A DNA stretch of 26,694 nucleotides, taken from the IMG/VR virus record IMGVR_UViG_3300028388_004717, positions 1 to 26,694 of that record, one strand, 5' to 3'. The notes under the pieces were generated by a model. The model saw nothing but the letters and a program-made list of their open reading frames with translations. It did no database searches and had not been told where the DNA came from. Shown here in pieces: positions 7,949 through 16,033 of the stretch. Position numbers and translations under genes: made by a program. Numbering within the stretch: position 1 is the stretch's first letter; each line of letters opens with the position of its first letter. The DNA is from a virus.

Positions 7949-7954
7949 TATACT
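7949..7954 (+). promoter_or_regulatory. Extended -10 box for leaderless connector mRNA
   Basis: TGG-TATACT ends 6 nt before ATG 7961. It lies directly downstream of the terminator, so the connector and tail genes depend on it. Confidence 0.65.
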
Positions 7955-7960
7955 AGAGAT

Positions 7961-8800
7961 ATGGCAAATGCTATCACTACCAAGGCGCGAGTAAAGAGCC
8001 GACTGGCTATCAGTACGACTGACTACGACGATTTATTCGACAACCTCATCATCGCTGTGACCAAGCGGATGGAGGTAATGACTGACCGTGATTTCGCCCT
8101 GGCCACCTATACCAACGAGCTGCACGATGGCGGCGATTGGTACGGCAGCAATCGCACTATCCTCCGACCTCGCAACGCGCCTATCAGTAATGTGGCCAGT
8201 GTGGAGTACAAGTCTGGTACCAACGAGCAACCCAACTGGACCGCATTTAATACCAATGATTATGATGTCGATGAGACTGTGGGCATCATATATTTCGACC
8301 GACCACTCCCGAGTGGCAAGCGCAACATCCGCATCACCTACACGGCAGGCTGGGAGAGCTACGACATCGCCCAGGTGTCGGGATTGTGGTATTTCAATAC
8401 CGTACCCACCGGCACGGTCAACGGCAGTAACGCGACATTCACTCTGGCAGAGGATGCTGATGAGGTCATTGTGTACGCCGATGGCGTGCGTGTGAAGCCC
8501 GACCTCGTAACCCACACCGCCGGCACTGATACGTTCACCCTCGCTGCCGCTGCGGTGCCATACTCGAGCATCGCCGTCGATTACAAAGCCACCACCGCCG
8601 GCAACAGCGGCAGCAGCACTATCCCCGCCGACCTGGTAGAGGTGTGTGAGCGAGCCGTGGTCACACTATTCAAACGCCGCGACAACGAGGGTAAAACAAG
8701 CGAGAGCTACAACGAGAGCAGCATCACGTGGCGCAGCCAAGTGTTCACCAATGAGGACCTGGCCACTATTAAAAACTACAAACGAGGCGATGCGGTATGA
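7961..8800 (+). CDS. Head-tail connector with inserted beta domain
   Basis: 279 residues from ATG 7961, chosen because the TATACT box lies 6 nt before it. The N-terminus (AITTKARVKSRLAISTTDYD, then helix) and the C-terminal helices (IPADLVEVCERAVVTLFKRR) resemble gp6-like head-tail adaptors, which are usually about 100-200 residues. The excess lies in the middle. Residues about 145-210 hold a block that reads like a tail-fibre beta module: TVNGSNATFTLAEDADEVIV, YADGVRVKPDLV and TAGTDTFTL. This insert may project outward from the neck. The stop overlaps the next start. Confidence 0.8.
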   Translation: MANAITTKARVKSRLAISTTDYDDLFDNLIIAVTKRMEVMTDRDFALATYTNELHDGGDWYGSNRTILRPRNAPISNVASVEYKSGTNEQPNWTAFNTNDYDVDETVGIIYFDRPLPSGKRNIRITYTAGWESYDIAQVSGLWYFNTVPTGTVNGSNATFTLAEDADEVIVYADGVRVKPDLVTHTAGTDTFTLAAAAVPYSSIAVDYKATTAGNSGSSTIPADLVEVCERAVVTLFKRRDNEGKTSESYNESSITWRSQVFTNEDLATIKNYKRGDAV

Positions 8801-9198
8801 TTGAGATGCAGGTCGACATCGAAAATCTCGACGAACTGCGCTCCAATTTTCAGCGCTCGCCCGGTATTACGCTTAAATACCTGGCTCGAGCAACCAAGGC
8901 CAGTATCCTAGATGTCGAGAAGCAATCAGTCGACCGTAACTTCCAATTTAAGACACCGCGCTCACAGCGAACGGGATTTCTGCAGAAATCATTTAGCAGT
9001 GGTCGGTATATCTCTCCCGACGGCCTCCAGGCCAGCATCGGTCCGACCGTGCGGTATGCGCCGGCAGTGTACTACGGCAAAAACGGCCGGCCTGGTAATA
9101 AATATATGGACCGTATCGCTCGCGCCGCTGAGCCTGCTGCGGTAAAACACTTCAACCGCGCCGTCGACCGAATTGCTCAAAAACTATCACAGACCTAG
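8797..9198 (+). CDS. Tail completion protein (HK97 gp10-like)
   Basis: 133 residues. The helix-rich N-terminus (LDELRSNFQRS, then YLARATKASILDVEKQSV), the FKTPRSQRTGFLQKSF segment and the RYAPAVYYGKNGRPGN loop fit the HK97 gp10 / minor-tail family that joins the neck and tail. ATG overlaps the upstream stop (ATGA), so the two proteins are translationally coupled. Confidence 0.85.
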   Translation: MIEMQVDIENLDELRSNFQRSPGITLKYLARATKASILDVEKQSVDRNFQFKTPRSQRTGFLQKSFSSGRYISPDGLQASIGPTVRYAPAVYYGKNGRPGNKYMDRIARAAEPAAVKHFNRAVDRIAQKLSQT

Positions 9199-9199
9199 T

Positions 9200-9640
9200 A
9201 TGTCAATCACCACCATCAAAAACCAAGTCAAGGCCAAGCTCGATACCCTCGTTACCGATGGTGTTATCGCTAACGCGGTGCAGAGTGATATCAAACTCGA
9301 CCCACTCAATATGGATGTGGGCAACTTCCCCGTTGGTGTCGTAATGCCGCCGGCGGTGGAGAGTGAGGTGCTCGACAACGTGACCATCACGCGTACCTAT
9401 ATCTATGACCTCATTTTCGTATTTAATGCCGAGGACCTGGACACCACCAACGAGCTCGAGACCAAGATGGAGGCAATCCTCAACGCATTCGACAACGACC
9501 CCACGCTCGGCGGCGCAGCCAATGCCGGAGTGCTGCCGATTGCTAGTGCGCCCGAGCCATTTCAACACAACGGCAACGACCGTATTCTATTCGTGGTCAA
9601 CCTCCGCGCCGCTGAGACAGTGCTCCTCACTTTTTCGTAG
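9200..9640 (+). CDS. Putative tail terminator protein
   Basis: 146 residues, starting one base after the previous stop. Alpha/beta composition with VITNAVQ-like N-terminal helix, a central ITRTYIYDLIFVFNAEDLDT strand pair and a final strand FVVNLRAAETV. Size and the place between gp10-like protein and tail tube match the tail terminator (gpU-like) position in siphoviruses. Sequence identity to a named family is not certain. Confidence 0.65.
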   Translation: MSITTIKNQVKAKLDTLVTDGVIANAVQSDIKLDPLNMDVGNFPVGVVMPPAVESEVLDNVTITRTYIYDLIFVFNAEDLDTTNELETKMEAILNAFDNDPTLGGAANAGVLPIASAPEPFQHNGNDRILFVVNLRAAETVLLTFS

Positions 9641-9652
9641 GAGTGACTGTGC

Positions 9653-9658
9653 TATCAT
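9653..9658 (+). promoter_or_regulatory. Extended -10 box for leaderless mRNA
   Basis: TGC-TATCAT ends 6 nt before ATG 9665. Confidence 0.6.
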
Positions 9659-9664
9659 TTATAT

Positions 9665-9817
9665 ATGGCAAAGATTAAAAAATCAGACCGGCAACTAGCA
9701 CCCAAGCCAGAGGAGCGGGCATATTTCTTCCCTAAAGCAGAGGGAGGACCAAGAACGGTGATAGCCAAGAGCCGGGAGGATGCCGAGGCAGTTATTGGTA
9801 AAGATAAAAACAAATAG
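9665..9817 (+). CDS. Small basic protein upstream of tail tube, 50 aa
   Basis: A 50-residue frame, lysine and proline rich (MAKIKKSDRQLAPKPEERAY), soluble, with no recognised domain. Support comes from its own leaderless promoter and from tight spacing to the tail-tube gene, whose ATG lies three bases after this stop. It may be a small tail accessory protein. Confidence 0.65.
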   Translation: MAKIKKSDRQLAPKPEERAYFFPKAEGGPRTVIAKSREDAEAVIGKDKNK

Positions 9818-9820
9818 AGT

Positions 9821-10795
9821 ATGGCAAAGTTTATAGGGCGTACTGCCGATGTCGGCATTGCAAAGGAGGCGAGCCGGGGCACTGCTGAGGCCAGTGCTGA
9901 TTTCTGGGTCCCCAAGGTATCACTGACACTCGATGATGGCATCGAGCAGGTCATCGATGAGAGCAGCGTAGGTGTCATCGAGGATGCCACCGATGCAGTC
10001 GTGGTAGGTAAATACGCCACCGGAGAAATCGAGGGCAATATCGGCAGCGACAGCATCGGCCTCATCCTCCTCTCTGCTCTGGGCTCAGTCTCTACCTCGG
10101 GACCAGCCGATACCTCGGTCTACACTCACACCTTTACGGTAGCGCAATCAGCGCAGCACCAATCACTCACACTATTCCTCGACAATGGTGTGCAGGATTA
10201 CGCATTCCCTCTGGCAATGCTCGACACCTTTGGCCTCGACATCTCCCTCGGGCAGTTTGCACGCTTCACTGCTGGATTTCGCTCGAAAGCCGGTGAGACC
10301 GACACGCTTACACCGTCGTATACCGCAGAGAGCACATTCCTGCCGCAGCACGGCACGGTGAAGCTCGCCGCCAACGTCGCAGGCTTGGGCGCAGCATCCG
10401 CTATCGATGTGCGCAGCGTACAGCTCAACATCTCCAAAAACTTAATGGATGACTATAAACTGGGCTCTATCAACCAGGATGATATTCTCAACCAGCAGTT
10501 TGCGGTAGAGGGTACAGTGGAGCTCGTATTCGATGCAGAGACATTCAAAGACGATATGCTCGCCGATACAGCCAAGGCGATGCGCATCGCGCTCACCAAT
10601 TCAGATGTGACCATCGGCGGCTCGAGCAACCCGTCGCTCACGGTCGACCTGAGCAAAATCAAGGTGGTGAGCTTCGAGACTAACTATGACAATAATGGCA
10701 TTGTTACCGCTACAGCCAACTTCAAAGCGCTCTATAACACTACCGACAATGATATGATAGAGGTGGCGCTCGTAAACGAGACCACTAGCTACTAA
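9821..10795 (+). CDS. Major tail (tube) protein
   Basis: 324 residues, beta-rich and without Cys-rich or membrane regions. It starts MAKFIGRTADVGIAKEASRG and contains repeated acidic strands typical of tail-tube proteins. TGEIEGNIGSDSIGLILLSA, the FTAGFRSKAGE block and YKLGSINQDDILNQQFAVEG are the parts that recall phage tail-tube families. It precedes the frameshifted chaperone and the tape measure, which fixes its role by synteny. Confidence 0.85.
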   Translation: MAKFIGRTADVGIAKEASRGTAEASADFWVPKVSLTLDDGIEQVIDESSVGVIEDATDAVVVGKYATGEIEGNIGSDSIGLILLSALGSVSTSGPADTSVYTHTFTVAQSAQHQSLTLFLDNGVQDYAFPLAMLDTFGLDISLGQFARFTAGFRSKAGETDTLTPSYTAESTFLPQHGTVKLAANVAGLGAASAIDVRSVQLNISKNLMDDYKLGSINQDDILNQQFAVEGTVELVFDAETFKDDMLADTAKAMRIALTNSDVTIGGSSNPSLTVDLSKIKVVSFETNYDNNGIVTATANFKALYNTTDNDMIEVALVNETTSY

Positions 10796-10807
10796 CCCCA
10801 CACCAAT

Positions 10808-11131
10808 ATGGACCAACGACCAACCCAACAGCTCACCATCGGCGAGCACACCTTTACTGTAAAAACTTACGCCACCGCCCGCGAGGCGCACGATATACAA
10901 GCCGTGTACTTTGCAGGAGCCAAGGTGGATGTGGTCGGCCAAGAGCCGCGCATCAGTGAATTCAACCCCAATGTGCAGTGGGATGTGCAGTGCAAGATGG
11001 TCGAGGTGATGGTCATCGAGATGGATGGCACCAAGGAGAATATCGTGCAACGCGCCGAGAGTATGCTCCCCGATGAATTCGAGGAGCTTACGACCACCCT
11101 CGATGGGCTGGTCACAAAAAAAAAGAGCTAG
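10808..11131 (+). CDS. Tail assembly chaperone, short form (gpG-like)
   Basis: 107 residues, alpha/beta, starting MDQRPTQQLTIGEHTFTVKT and ending DGLVTKKKS. Lying between tail tube and tape measure, it is the expected chaperone that keeps the tape measure soluble while the tube polymerises. The last codons run through nine consecutive A (11116-11124), giving the slippery heptamer A-AAA-AAG directly before the stop. See the next entry for the predicted frameshift product. Confidence 0.85.
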   Translation: MDQRPTQQLTIGEHTFTVKTYATAREAHDIQAVYFAGAKVDVVGQEPRISEFNPNVQWDVQCKMVEVMVIEMDGTKENIVQRAESMLPDEFEELTTTLDGLVTKKKS

Positions 11132-11337
11132 CGGATAGCGTGCGGCTATATAGTCTCGGCAAGCTCGACAACTTAATGCTCACCGCCACCATCTGCGAAA
11201 TGTATGGCTGGACCTGGGATGAGTACCACAGCCAGCCCGCATTTTTTCTCGAGGCTATCAGAGAGAAAATAGTGCGAGATAATAAAGAGAGGGAGCTCGA
11301 GGTAAAGAAAATTAAAAATGGCCAGCCGAGATACTAA
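11125..11337 (+). CDS. Frameshift extension of tail chaperone (gpGT-like)
   Basis: A -1 shift on A-AAA-AAG (11119-11125) bypasses the TAG at 11129-11131 and continues through ELADSVRLYSLGKLDNL to the stop at 11335-11337, giving a fusion of about 176 residues. The extension has no ATG of its own; the only early start is a GTG at 11140. It overlaps the tape measure start by 20 bp. The helix FFLEAIREKIVRDNKERELE is typical of the T part. Long-tailed phages often make G and GT forms this way, so this is a strong prediction although the event itself cannot be seen in DNA. Confidence 0.85.
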   Translation, partial: ELADSVRLYSLGKLDNLMLTATICEMYGWTWDEYHSQPAFFLEAIREKIVRDNKERELEVKKIKNGQPRY

Positions 11338-12697
11338 ACTCAACATCATAGTCAACGCCCAGGACCGCACCAAGCGGGGGCTGAACGGTGTCAACAAAGG
11401 GCTCGGCTCGATGCGAGACCGAGCAGAGAAGCTCGGCGGCACGCTTCGCTCGATGGGTAAATACGGCGCGGTGGCATTCGCTGCACTCTCTGCCGCTAGT
11501 GGCAAGCTCATCAAAGATAGTGCGCAGAGCCTCCAAATAGAGGAGAGCTACCGCCGGATGACCGAGCAGGCCGGTATATCATCCGATGCCCTGCTGCAGC
11601 AGCTACAAAAAACCTCCGCCGGTACCGTGGCCGCCTCAGATTTAATGCTCTCAGCTAACCGTGCGATGGCGCTTGGTGTCGGCGATGATATGGACACCGT
11701 GACCACCCTGATGGAGATTGCGCGGCTCAAGGGTCGGGCGCTCGGTCTCGACACCACACAAGCATTTAATGATATCGTGACCGGTATTGGTCGCGGCTCG
11801 CCTCTCATTCTCGACAACCTTGGTATCACCATCAAACTCGGTGAAGCGCAAGAGATGTACGCTCAGAAGCTCGGCAAGACAGCCGCCGAGCTTACTGATG
11901 CAGAGAAAAAGCAATCGCTCCTTAACGCAGTGATGGAGACCGGCAAAAAGGAGCTCGAGGCCGCTGGCGAGGTGCAGGGGACCACTGCGGAGCAGCTGCA
12001 AAAACTCCGCGCCTCATTCAAAGACACCGCCGACACCCTCGGCCGCACCCTGATACCCGCCGCCACCCGCATCCTCGAGGCAATCACGCCAGTCATCGAA
12101 AAAGTAGCGGTGTGGATAGAGAAAAACCCCAAGCTCACTGCCGCCATCATCGGCATCAGTATCGCAGCTGCCGGCCTATTGGTAGTGCTGGGTGCGATTG
12201 GTATCGCTATCCCGGCAATCACTGCCGCGCTTGCTATATTCTCGGGTACTGCCGGTATCGTGATTGGTATATTGGCCGGGCTGGGCTTGGCAGTGACCCA
12301 GGTGGTGCGCATCGTACAGCTACTCAGTACCAGCTGGAGTGAGGTCTGGCTCGGCATCAAACTCATCACCATACAAGTGGCCAACGGGGTCATCAGTGTA
12401 GTAGAGAGTATGATGAATTTTATCATCGGCCGCATCAATAAATTCATTGAGAAAATCAATCGAATAGTAAAGAAAGCCGCCCGGCTCACCGGCCGCGACC
12501 TCCCTACCATCGGCACGCTCGACACCGTATCCCTCCAGCGTATCGACCCGCAGAATACTATCGACCGAGCGCTCGGCAATCAAAGCGGCGGGCAGAGCAC
12601 CGTGGTCATCACTGGTAATAACTTCCTGAGTGAGGATGCAGCCGAGCAATTCGGCGATGAGCTGATGAGTAAATTAAAACTCAGCACCGCGATGTAG
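11318..12697 (+). CDS. Tape measure protein (short)
   Basis: 459 residues, which sets tail length and is injected or released on infection. N-terminal half is helical (LGSMRDRAEKLGGTLRSMG, then repeated amphipathic helices). Residues about 270-345 hold two long hydrophobic segments (LTAAIIGISIAAAGLLVVLG and the AALAIFSGTAGIVIGILAGL region). The C-terminus is polar. At the usual rule of about 0.15 nm per residue the tail would be near 70 nm, short for a siphovirus. It overlaps the frameshift extension, as is common. Confidence 0.9.
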   Translation: MASRDTKLNIIVNAQDRTKRGLNGVNKGLGSMRDRAEKLGGTLRSMGKYGAVAFAALSAASGKLIKDSAQSLQIEESYRRMTEQAGISSDALLQQLQKTSAGTVAASDLMLSANRAMALGVGDDMDTVTTLMEIARLKGRALGLDTTQAFNDIVTGIGRGSPLILDNLGITIKLGEAQEMYAQKLGKTAAELTDAEKKQSLLNAVMETGKKELEAAGEVQGTTAEQLQKLRASFKDTADTLGRTLIPAATRILEAITPVIEKVAVWIEKNPKLTAAIIGISIAAAGLLVVLGAIGIAIPAITAALAIFSGTAGIVIGILAGLGLAVTQVVRIVQLLSTSWSEVWLGIKLITIQVANGVISVVESMMNFIIGRINKFIEKINRIVKKAARLTGRDLPTIGTLDTVSLQRIDPQNTIDRALGNQSGGQSTVVITGNNFLSEDAAEQFGDELMSKLKLSTAM

Positions 12698-12698
12698 T

Positions 12699-14114
12699 AT
12701 GGCCTTTAGTATTACGATTAATGCAGTAGACCGGACCTCCTTGGTATCACGCGGCAGCTTCCGCAAGCGTGACAACCTCAATCAACAGGTCGATGAGTGT
12801 GTGTTTACTATCAACCGCACTGGCTCCGAGACCTACGAGCCCGAGGTCGGCCAGGAGGTAATTGTTACCCGAGACAGCAATACCGTATTCGGCGGTGTAA
12901 TTCTGCGCATCAACGAAACGGTAGTGGCCAGCACCATCATCAATTACGAGGTCAAGTGCATCGATTATAGCCAGTACCTCAAACGCAAGCTCGTGACCGA
13001 GCGCTACACCAACACCACCGTCGGTGCAATCATCTCCGACATCGTAACCAACTACACTGAGGCAGGTGATGGCCTCACTACCAATAACGTGGTCGGCGGC
13101 CAGAGCATCCGGTCTTTTTCGTTCGACCGGCTCACTGCTGCAGAGTGCCTCGAGAAACTAGCCAAGGCGCTCTCGTATGTGTGGTATGTCGACTATAGCA
13201 AAGACATCCATTTCTTCCCCAAAAACACCGAGACAGCTCCCTACAACCTATCCGACACCTCGGGCAATTACATATACAACAGCCTTAAAATTACCGCCGA
13301 CCTCTCGCAAATCCGCAACAGCATCCTCGTACAGGGCGGCGAGGCAGTCTCAGCTGATGAACGCACTGAGCTATTCGACGGTGATGGCACCAAAGACACG
13401 TTCGCCCTGGCGCTGCGATATAGTGGCAAGCCAACGGTCGAGGTCGGGGGGGTCCCCGTAACGGTGGGCACTGAGTTTCTCGATGATGAGGCGAGCTTCG
13501 CGGTGATGTGGAACTTCAATGAGAAATATCTCCGCTTCACGCTAGGCAACGTACCCGCTGCCGGGACCCGCAACATCGAGGTGACGGGTAACTATCTATT
13601 CCCTATCGTGGTAAAGGTACCCGCGCCCTCATCAATAGCGACCTATGGTGAGTACCAGTTTGCACTCACCGACCGCTCTATCCGCTCCGACGATGAGGCT
13701 ATCGACCGTGCTCTGGCTGAGCTCGAGGGCTACCGGGCCGAGCTGTACGAGGGAGAGTTTCGCACCCGCAACGACGGCCTCCGCTCGGGACAGGTCATCA
13801 CCATTAATAGTACCCAACGCGGTAAAAACATCGATGTGCTCATCCAATCGGTCAACTGTAAACTCGTCGACCCCAACGCCGACCGGGTGGAGTACCTCAT
13901 CCGCTTCGCCACCCTCAAGAGTATCGGCATCATCGAGTACCTCCAGGACCAACTGCGTAATAAAAACGTGATTGTAGATGATGACGAAATCCTTACCAAT
14001 TACTATCCGCTGGCTGACACCTTTGGCAGCACTGACAGCATCGCCACACCTACTGCCACCACCGGGCCGTATACCTGGGACAATTTCGATTGGGGCTATG
14101 CCACGTGGTCCTAG
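12699..14114 (+). CDS. Tail hub / distal tail protein
   Basis: 471 residues, starting one base after the tape measure stop. The N-terminus (MAFSITINAVDRTSLVSRGS) and the central CIDYSQYLKRKLVTERY followed by the VGAIISDIVTNYT region look like gp44/gpD-type tail hub modules with OB-like beta barrels. The C-terminal TFGSTDSIATPTATTGPYTW segment may contact fibres. Its place directly after the tape measure supports a hub at the tail tip that anchors the adhesins encoded downstream. Confidence 0.8.
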   Translation: MAFSITINAVDRTSLVSRGSFRKRDNLNQQVDECVFTINRTGSETYEPEVGQEVIVTRDSNTVFGGVILRINETVVASTIINYEVKCIDYSQYLKRKLVTERYTNTTVGAIISDIVTNYTEAGDGLTTNNVVGGQSIRSFSFDRLTAAECLEKLAKALSYVWYVDYSKDIHFFPKNTETAPYNLSDTSGNYIYNSLKITADLSQIRNSILVQGGEAVSADERTELFDGDGTKDTFALALRYSGKPTVEVGGVPVTVGTEFLDDEASFAVMWNFNEKYLRFTLGNVPAAGTRNIEVTGNYLFPIVVKVPAPSSIATYGEYQFALTDRSIRSDDEAIDRALAELEGYRAELYEGEFRTRNDGLRSGQVITINSTQRGKNIDVLIQSVNCKLVDPNADRVEYLIRFATLKSIGIIEYLQDQLRNKNVIVDDDEILTNYYPLADTFGSTDSIATPTATTGPYTWDNFDWGYATWS

Positions 14115-14117
14115 TGG

Positions 14118-14123
14118 TACAAT
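14118..14123 (+). promoter_or_regulatory. Extended -10 box for leaderless mRNA
   Basis: TGG-TACAAT ends 6 nt before ATG 14130. Confidence 0.65.
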
Positions 14124-14129
14124 AGAAAT

Positions 14130-14591
14130 ATGCACACACACGATATAGCCAACATCGGCGGGCTCCTCACCATCGACACTTACCAAGACGGGCGGCTGCT
14201 GCGCTCACTCGGTCCCGTTCACAATAAAGTGGTCAGTAGTGATGGCTATGGGCGCAACCTCCTCATCCGGCAGCTGGGAGGTGATACGACTTACCCTATC
14301 GAGATAGATAGCATCTCACTCGGGGATAGCGCCACGGCAGCCGTAGACGGTGATACCGCTCTCGGCAACAGCTTGGTGAGTGGCCTCTCAATTACCGAGG
14401 CAACCGTCGCCAATAACGTACTCACTCTCAAAGTATTCGCCAACGATGCGGCGGTGGCCGATGATACCTACGCCGAGGTCGGCTTTTTCTGCGGTGGGCG
14501 GCTATTCTCTCGCATCATCATCGACCCAGCCTATACCAAGGCCAGCAACGAGGACACTCTATTCACGTACACCCTCACGTTTACGGGCTAG
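14130..14591 (+). CDS. Tail-tip associated protein, 153 aa
   Basis: Beta-rich, with no membrane segment. It begins MHTHDIANIGGLLTIDTYQD and ends with a FTYTLTFTG strand. The central ISLGDSATAAVDGDTALG region and the AEVGFFCGGRLFSRIII strands fit a baseplate or fibre-base protein seen between the hub and the fibres. I recognise the type from synteny rather than a named family. It is transcribed from its own leaderless-type promoter. Confidence 0.7.
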   Translation: MHTHDIANIGGLLTIDTYQDGRLLRSLGPVHNKVVSSDGYGRNLLIRQLGGDTTYPIEIDSISLGDSATAAVDGDTALGNSLVSGLSITEATVANNVLTLKVFANDAAVADDTYAEVGFFCGGRLFSRIIIDPAYTKASNEDTLFTYTLTFTG

Positions 14592-14599
14592 AGCTGTGA

Positions 14600-14605
14600 T
14601 ACAAT
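14600..14605 (+). promoter_or_regulatory. Extended -10 box for leaderless mRNA
   Basis: TGA-TACAAT ends 7 nt before ATG 14613. Confidence 0.6.
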
Positions 14606-14612
14606 TTAATAT

Positions 14613-15668
14613 ATGCCAATTACCACCGGCCAAAATGCAGAAGCGAGTGATTTTATAAATCAGAGCGAGAGGGATGCCACCCCCTCCAATGATGCAGGTC
14701 GGGTGCCAAAGCTCGAAAGCAACGGCAAGCTGCACCCGGTATTTCTCTCTGGCTTTGGTGGTGACGGCTCCGATGGAGCACTGACAGTATCATCAGGCAC
14801 TACAACTATAGATTTAGGCTCAGCAAAATACGTCACGAAAAATTACACTGATATATCAATTACCGGCACCGGCGCAATAAACTTCTCAAACCCTCACGCA
14901 AACGGTACAGTGATTATTTTCAAAGTGCAGGGCGATGTAACTATTACCACCTCCGCAACTCGAGCGATAGATATGCGAGGTATCGGAGCTGCAATCGGTA
15001 ATACCCCAACCGGAGTAGTATTTGGCTTAACACTACCAACAGTCACCCAATATACTGAAGCAAGTGCAGGCTCGCAATATACATCTAACGCATATTACAC
15101 AGATACGCTCGAGCAATTTTACCTGGAGCGCTCCCTGCGACTTGCCTGTGGTGCGGCTGGTGCAAATGGCGGTGCAGGGCCAAGTGGCACCCCAGGAGTA
15201 GGCGGGCGCGGTGGTGGAGTATTTTTAATGGAGGTTGGTGGTACTTATAACTGCTCAGGTACTATCGACGCAAGCGGTGAGGATGGTACCGCCGGTACAA
15301 CCCCAGATGTAGACGATGAAGCTCCTGGCGGCGGAGGCGGAGGTAGCGCCGGTGCTATTTGCATACTATACAATACGCTCACAAGCGACACAGGTACTTA
15401 CACATTAGCTGGTGGTGCGGGTGGTGCGTCTGGTGCACCCCGTGGGCCTGGCGGTACTGGAGGCGCAGGTGGAGGCGGTGGCGGTAGTGTTGCTGCCGAT
15501 GGGGGGCACGGCGGCTGGAGTACTGGTGCACCGCAAGCAAACGGCTCACCAGGTGGACTTGGTGCTGGTGGCGGTGGCGCTAGTGGTATGGCAACGTCAA
15601 ACGAACCCGCTCGACCAGGTGGCGCTGGCGGGGCTTCATTAACTGCTATTGTAGGCCAACTGAATTAG
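14613..15668 (+). CDS. Glycine-rich tail adhesin
   Basis: 351 residues. Residues 1-45 (GQNAEASDFINQSERDA and GRVPKLESNGKL) form a short attachment module. Residues about 50-185 are beta-structured. From about 186 onward the protein becomes extremely glycine rich, with runs GGRGGG, GGGGGG and GGAGGGGGG, ending in an AIVGQLN tail. Such polyglycine II domains are known in phage receptor-binding adhesins. Its codon use is visibly different from its neighbours (many GGT, GCA, ACA and AT-rich stretches at 14800-15120), so the gene was probably acquired or exchanged separately, as expected for host-range genes. Confidence 0.8.
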   Translation: MPITTGQNAEASDFINQSERDATPSNDAGRVPKLESNGKLHPVFLSGFGGDGSDGALTVSSGTTTIDLGSAKYVTKNYTDISITGTGAINFSNPHANGTVIIFKVQGDVTITTSATRAIDMRGIGAAIGNTPTGVVFGLTLPTVTQYTEASAGSQYTSNAYYTDTLEQFYLERSLRLACGAAGANGGAGPSGTPGVGGRGGGVFLMEVGGTYNCSGTIDASGEDGTAGTTPDVDDEAPGGGGGGSAGAICILYNTLTSDTGTYTLAGGAGGASGAPRGPGGTGGAGGGGGGSVAADGGHGGWSTGAPQANGSPGGLGAGGGGASGMATSNEPARPGGAGGASLTAIVGQLN

Positions 15669-15669
15669 T

Positions 15670-15675
15670 TATAAT
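15670..15675 (+). promoter_or_regulatory. TATAAT box abutting the ATG of the HTH gene
   Basis: A perfect TATAAT occupies the six bases directly before ATG 15676. Transcription from it would begin near 15682, inside the gene, so it cannot give a full-length leaderless message. Together with the hairpin at 15734-15757 it could produce an RNA of about 80 nt. Confidence 0.45.
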
Positions 15676-16026
15676 ATGCGACTAGACCGGCAAACAATAT
15701 ACAAAATTGTGGCCGAATACGAACGTACCGGGCAGCGCTCAGTGGTGGCTGAGCGCTTTTCTATAGACCCGAGCACGGTAGATTACCAGGTGACCAAGTT
15801 TGCGCGGGAGTATGGAGATACAAGCTATGTCTTTTCTCTCATCACTCCTAAAAAGGAGAAAACCTGCGAATGCACCCGGCTCAAGTGCCCGGAGTGCGGC
15901 CGGTCCCAAGATAATATGCGCACCCGACAGAGCGAGCAAATCCGGCAGCTGCGCCGTGCCCTCGAAATAGCTAACCAAAAACTAGAGCAGCTTGGCAGCA
16001 CCGCGGTCGGACTGGAGCTGCTATAA
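15676..16026 (+). CDS. HTH protein with zinc knuckle and coiled coil
   Basis: 116 residues. Residues about 5-40 form a helix-turn-helix of the transposase/Fis type (IYKIVAEYERTGQRSVVAER, then FSIDPSTVDYQVTKFA). Residues about 64-78 hold CECTRLKCPECG, a likely zinc site, and the C-terminus is a coiled coil (QIRQLRRALEIANQKLEQLG). A DNA-binding regulator is plausible. Its position between two adhesin genes is unusual for a regulator, and a terminator-like hairpin lies inside the coding sequence. Confidence 0.75.
   Translation: MRLDRQTIYKIVAEYERTGQRSVVAERFSIDPSTVDYQVTKFAREYGDTSYVFSLITPKKEKTCECTRLKCPECGRSQDNMRTRQSEQIRQLRRALEIANQKLEQLGSTAVGLELL
15734..15760 (+). terminator. Terminator-like hairpin inside the HTH gene
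   Basis: AGCGCTCAG (15734-15742) pairs perfectly with CTGAGCGCT (15749-15757), followed by TTT (four T counting the last stem base). It lies 58 nt into the coding frame and encodes normal residues of the HTH. It may act as an attenuator that limits expression unless ribosomes or readthrough keep RNA polymerase going. Confidence 0.5.
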
Positions 16027-16027
16027 T
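16022..16027 (+). promoter_or_regulatory. Extended -10 box for leaderless mRNA
   Basis: TGC-TATAAT, a perfect -10, ends 6 nt before ATG 16034. It lies in the last codons of the HTH gene. Confidence 0.7.
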
Positions 16028-16033
16028 GACGGT

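Noticed and set aside
11140-11337. Independent 65-aa gene starting with GTG
   Set aside because: The A-AAA-AAG slippery site and frame relation explain it better as the -1 frameshift extension of the chaperone.
11863-12579. 238-aa minus-strand frame over the tape measure gene
   Set aside because: Shadow frame with strong Ser/Ala/Val bias from the antisense of helical codons.
13632-14186. 184-aa minus-strand frame over the tail hub
   Set aside because: Antisense shadow; no start context and no recognisable domain.
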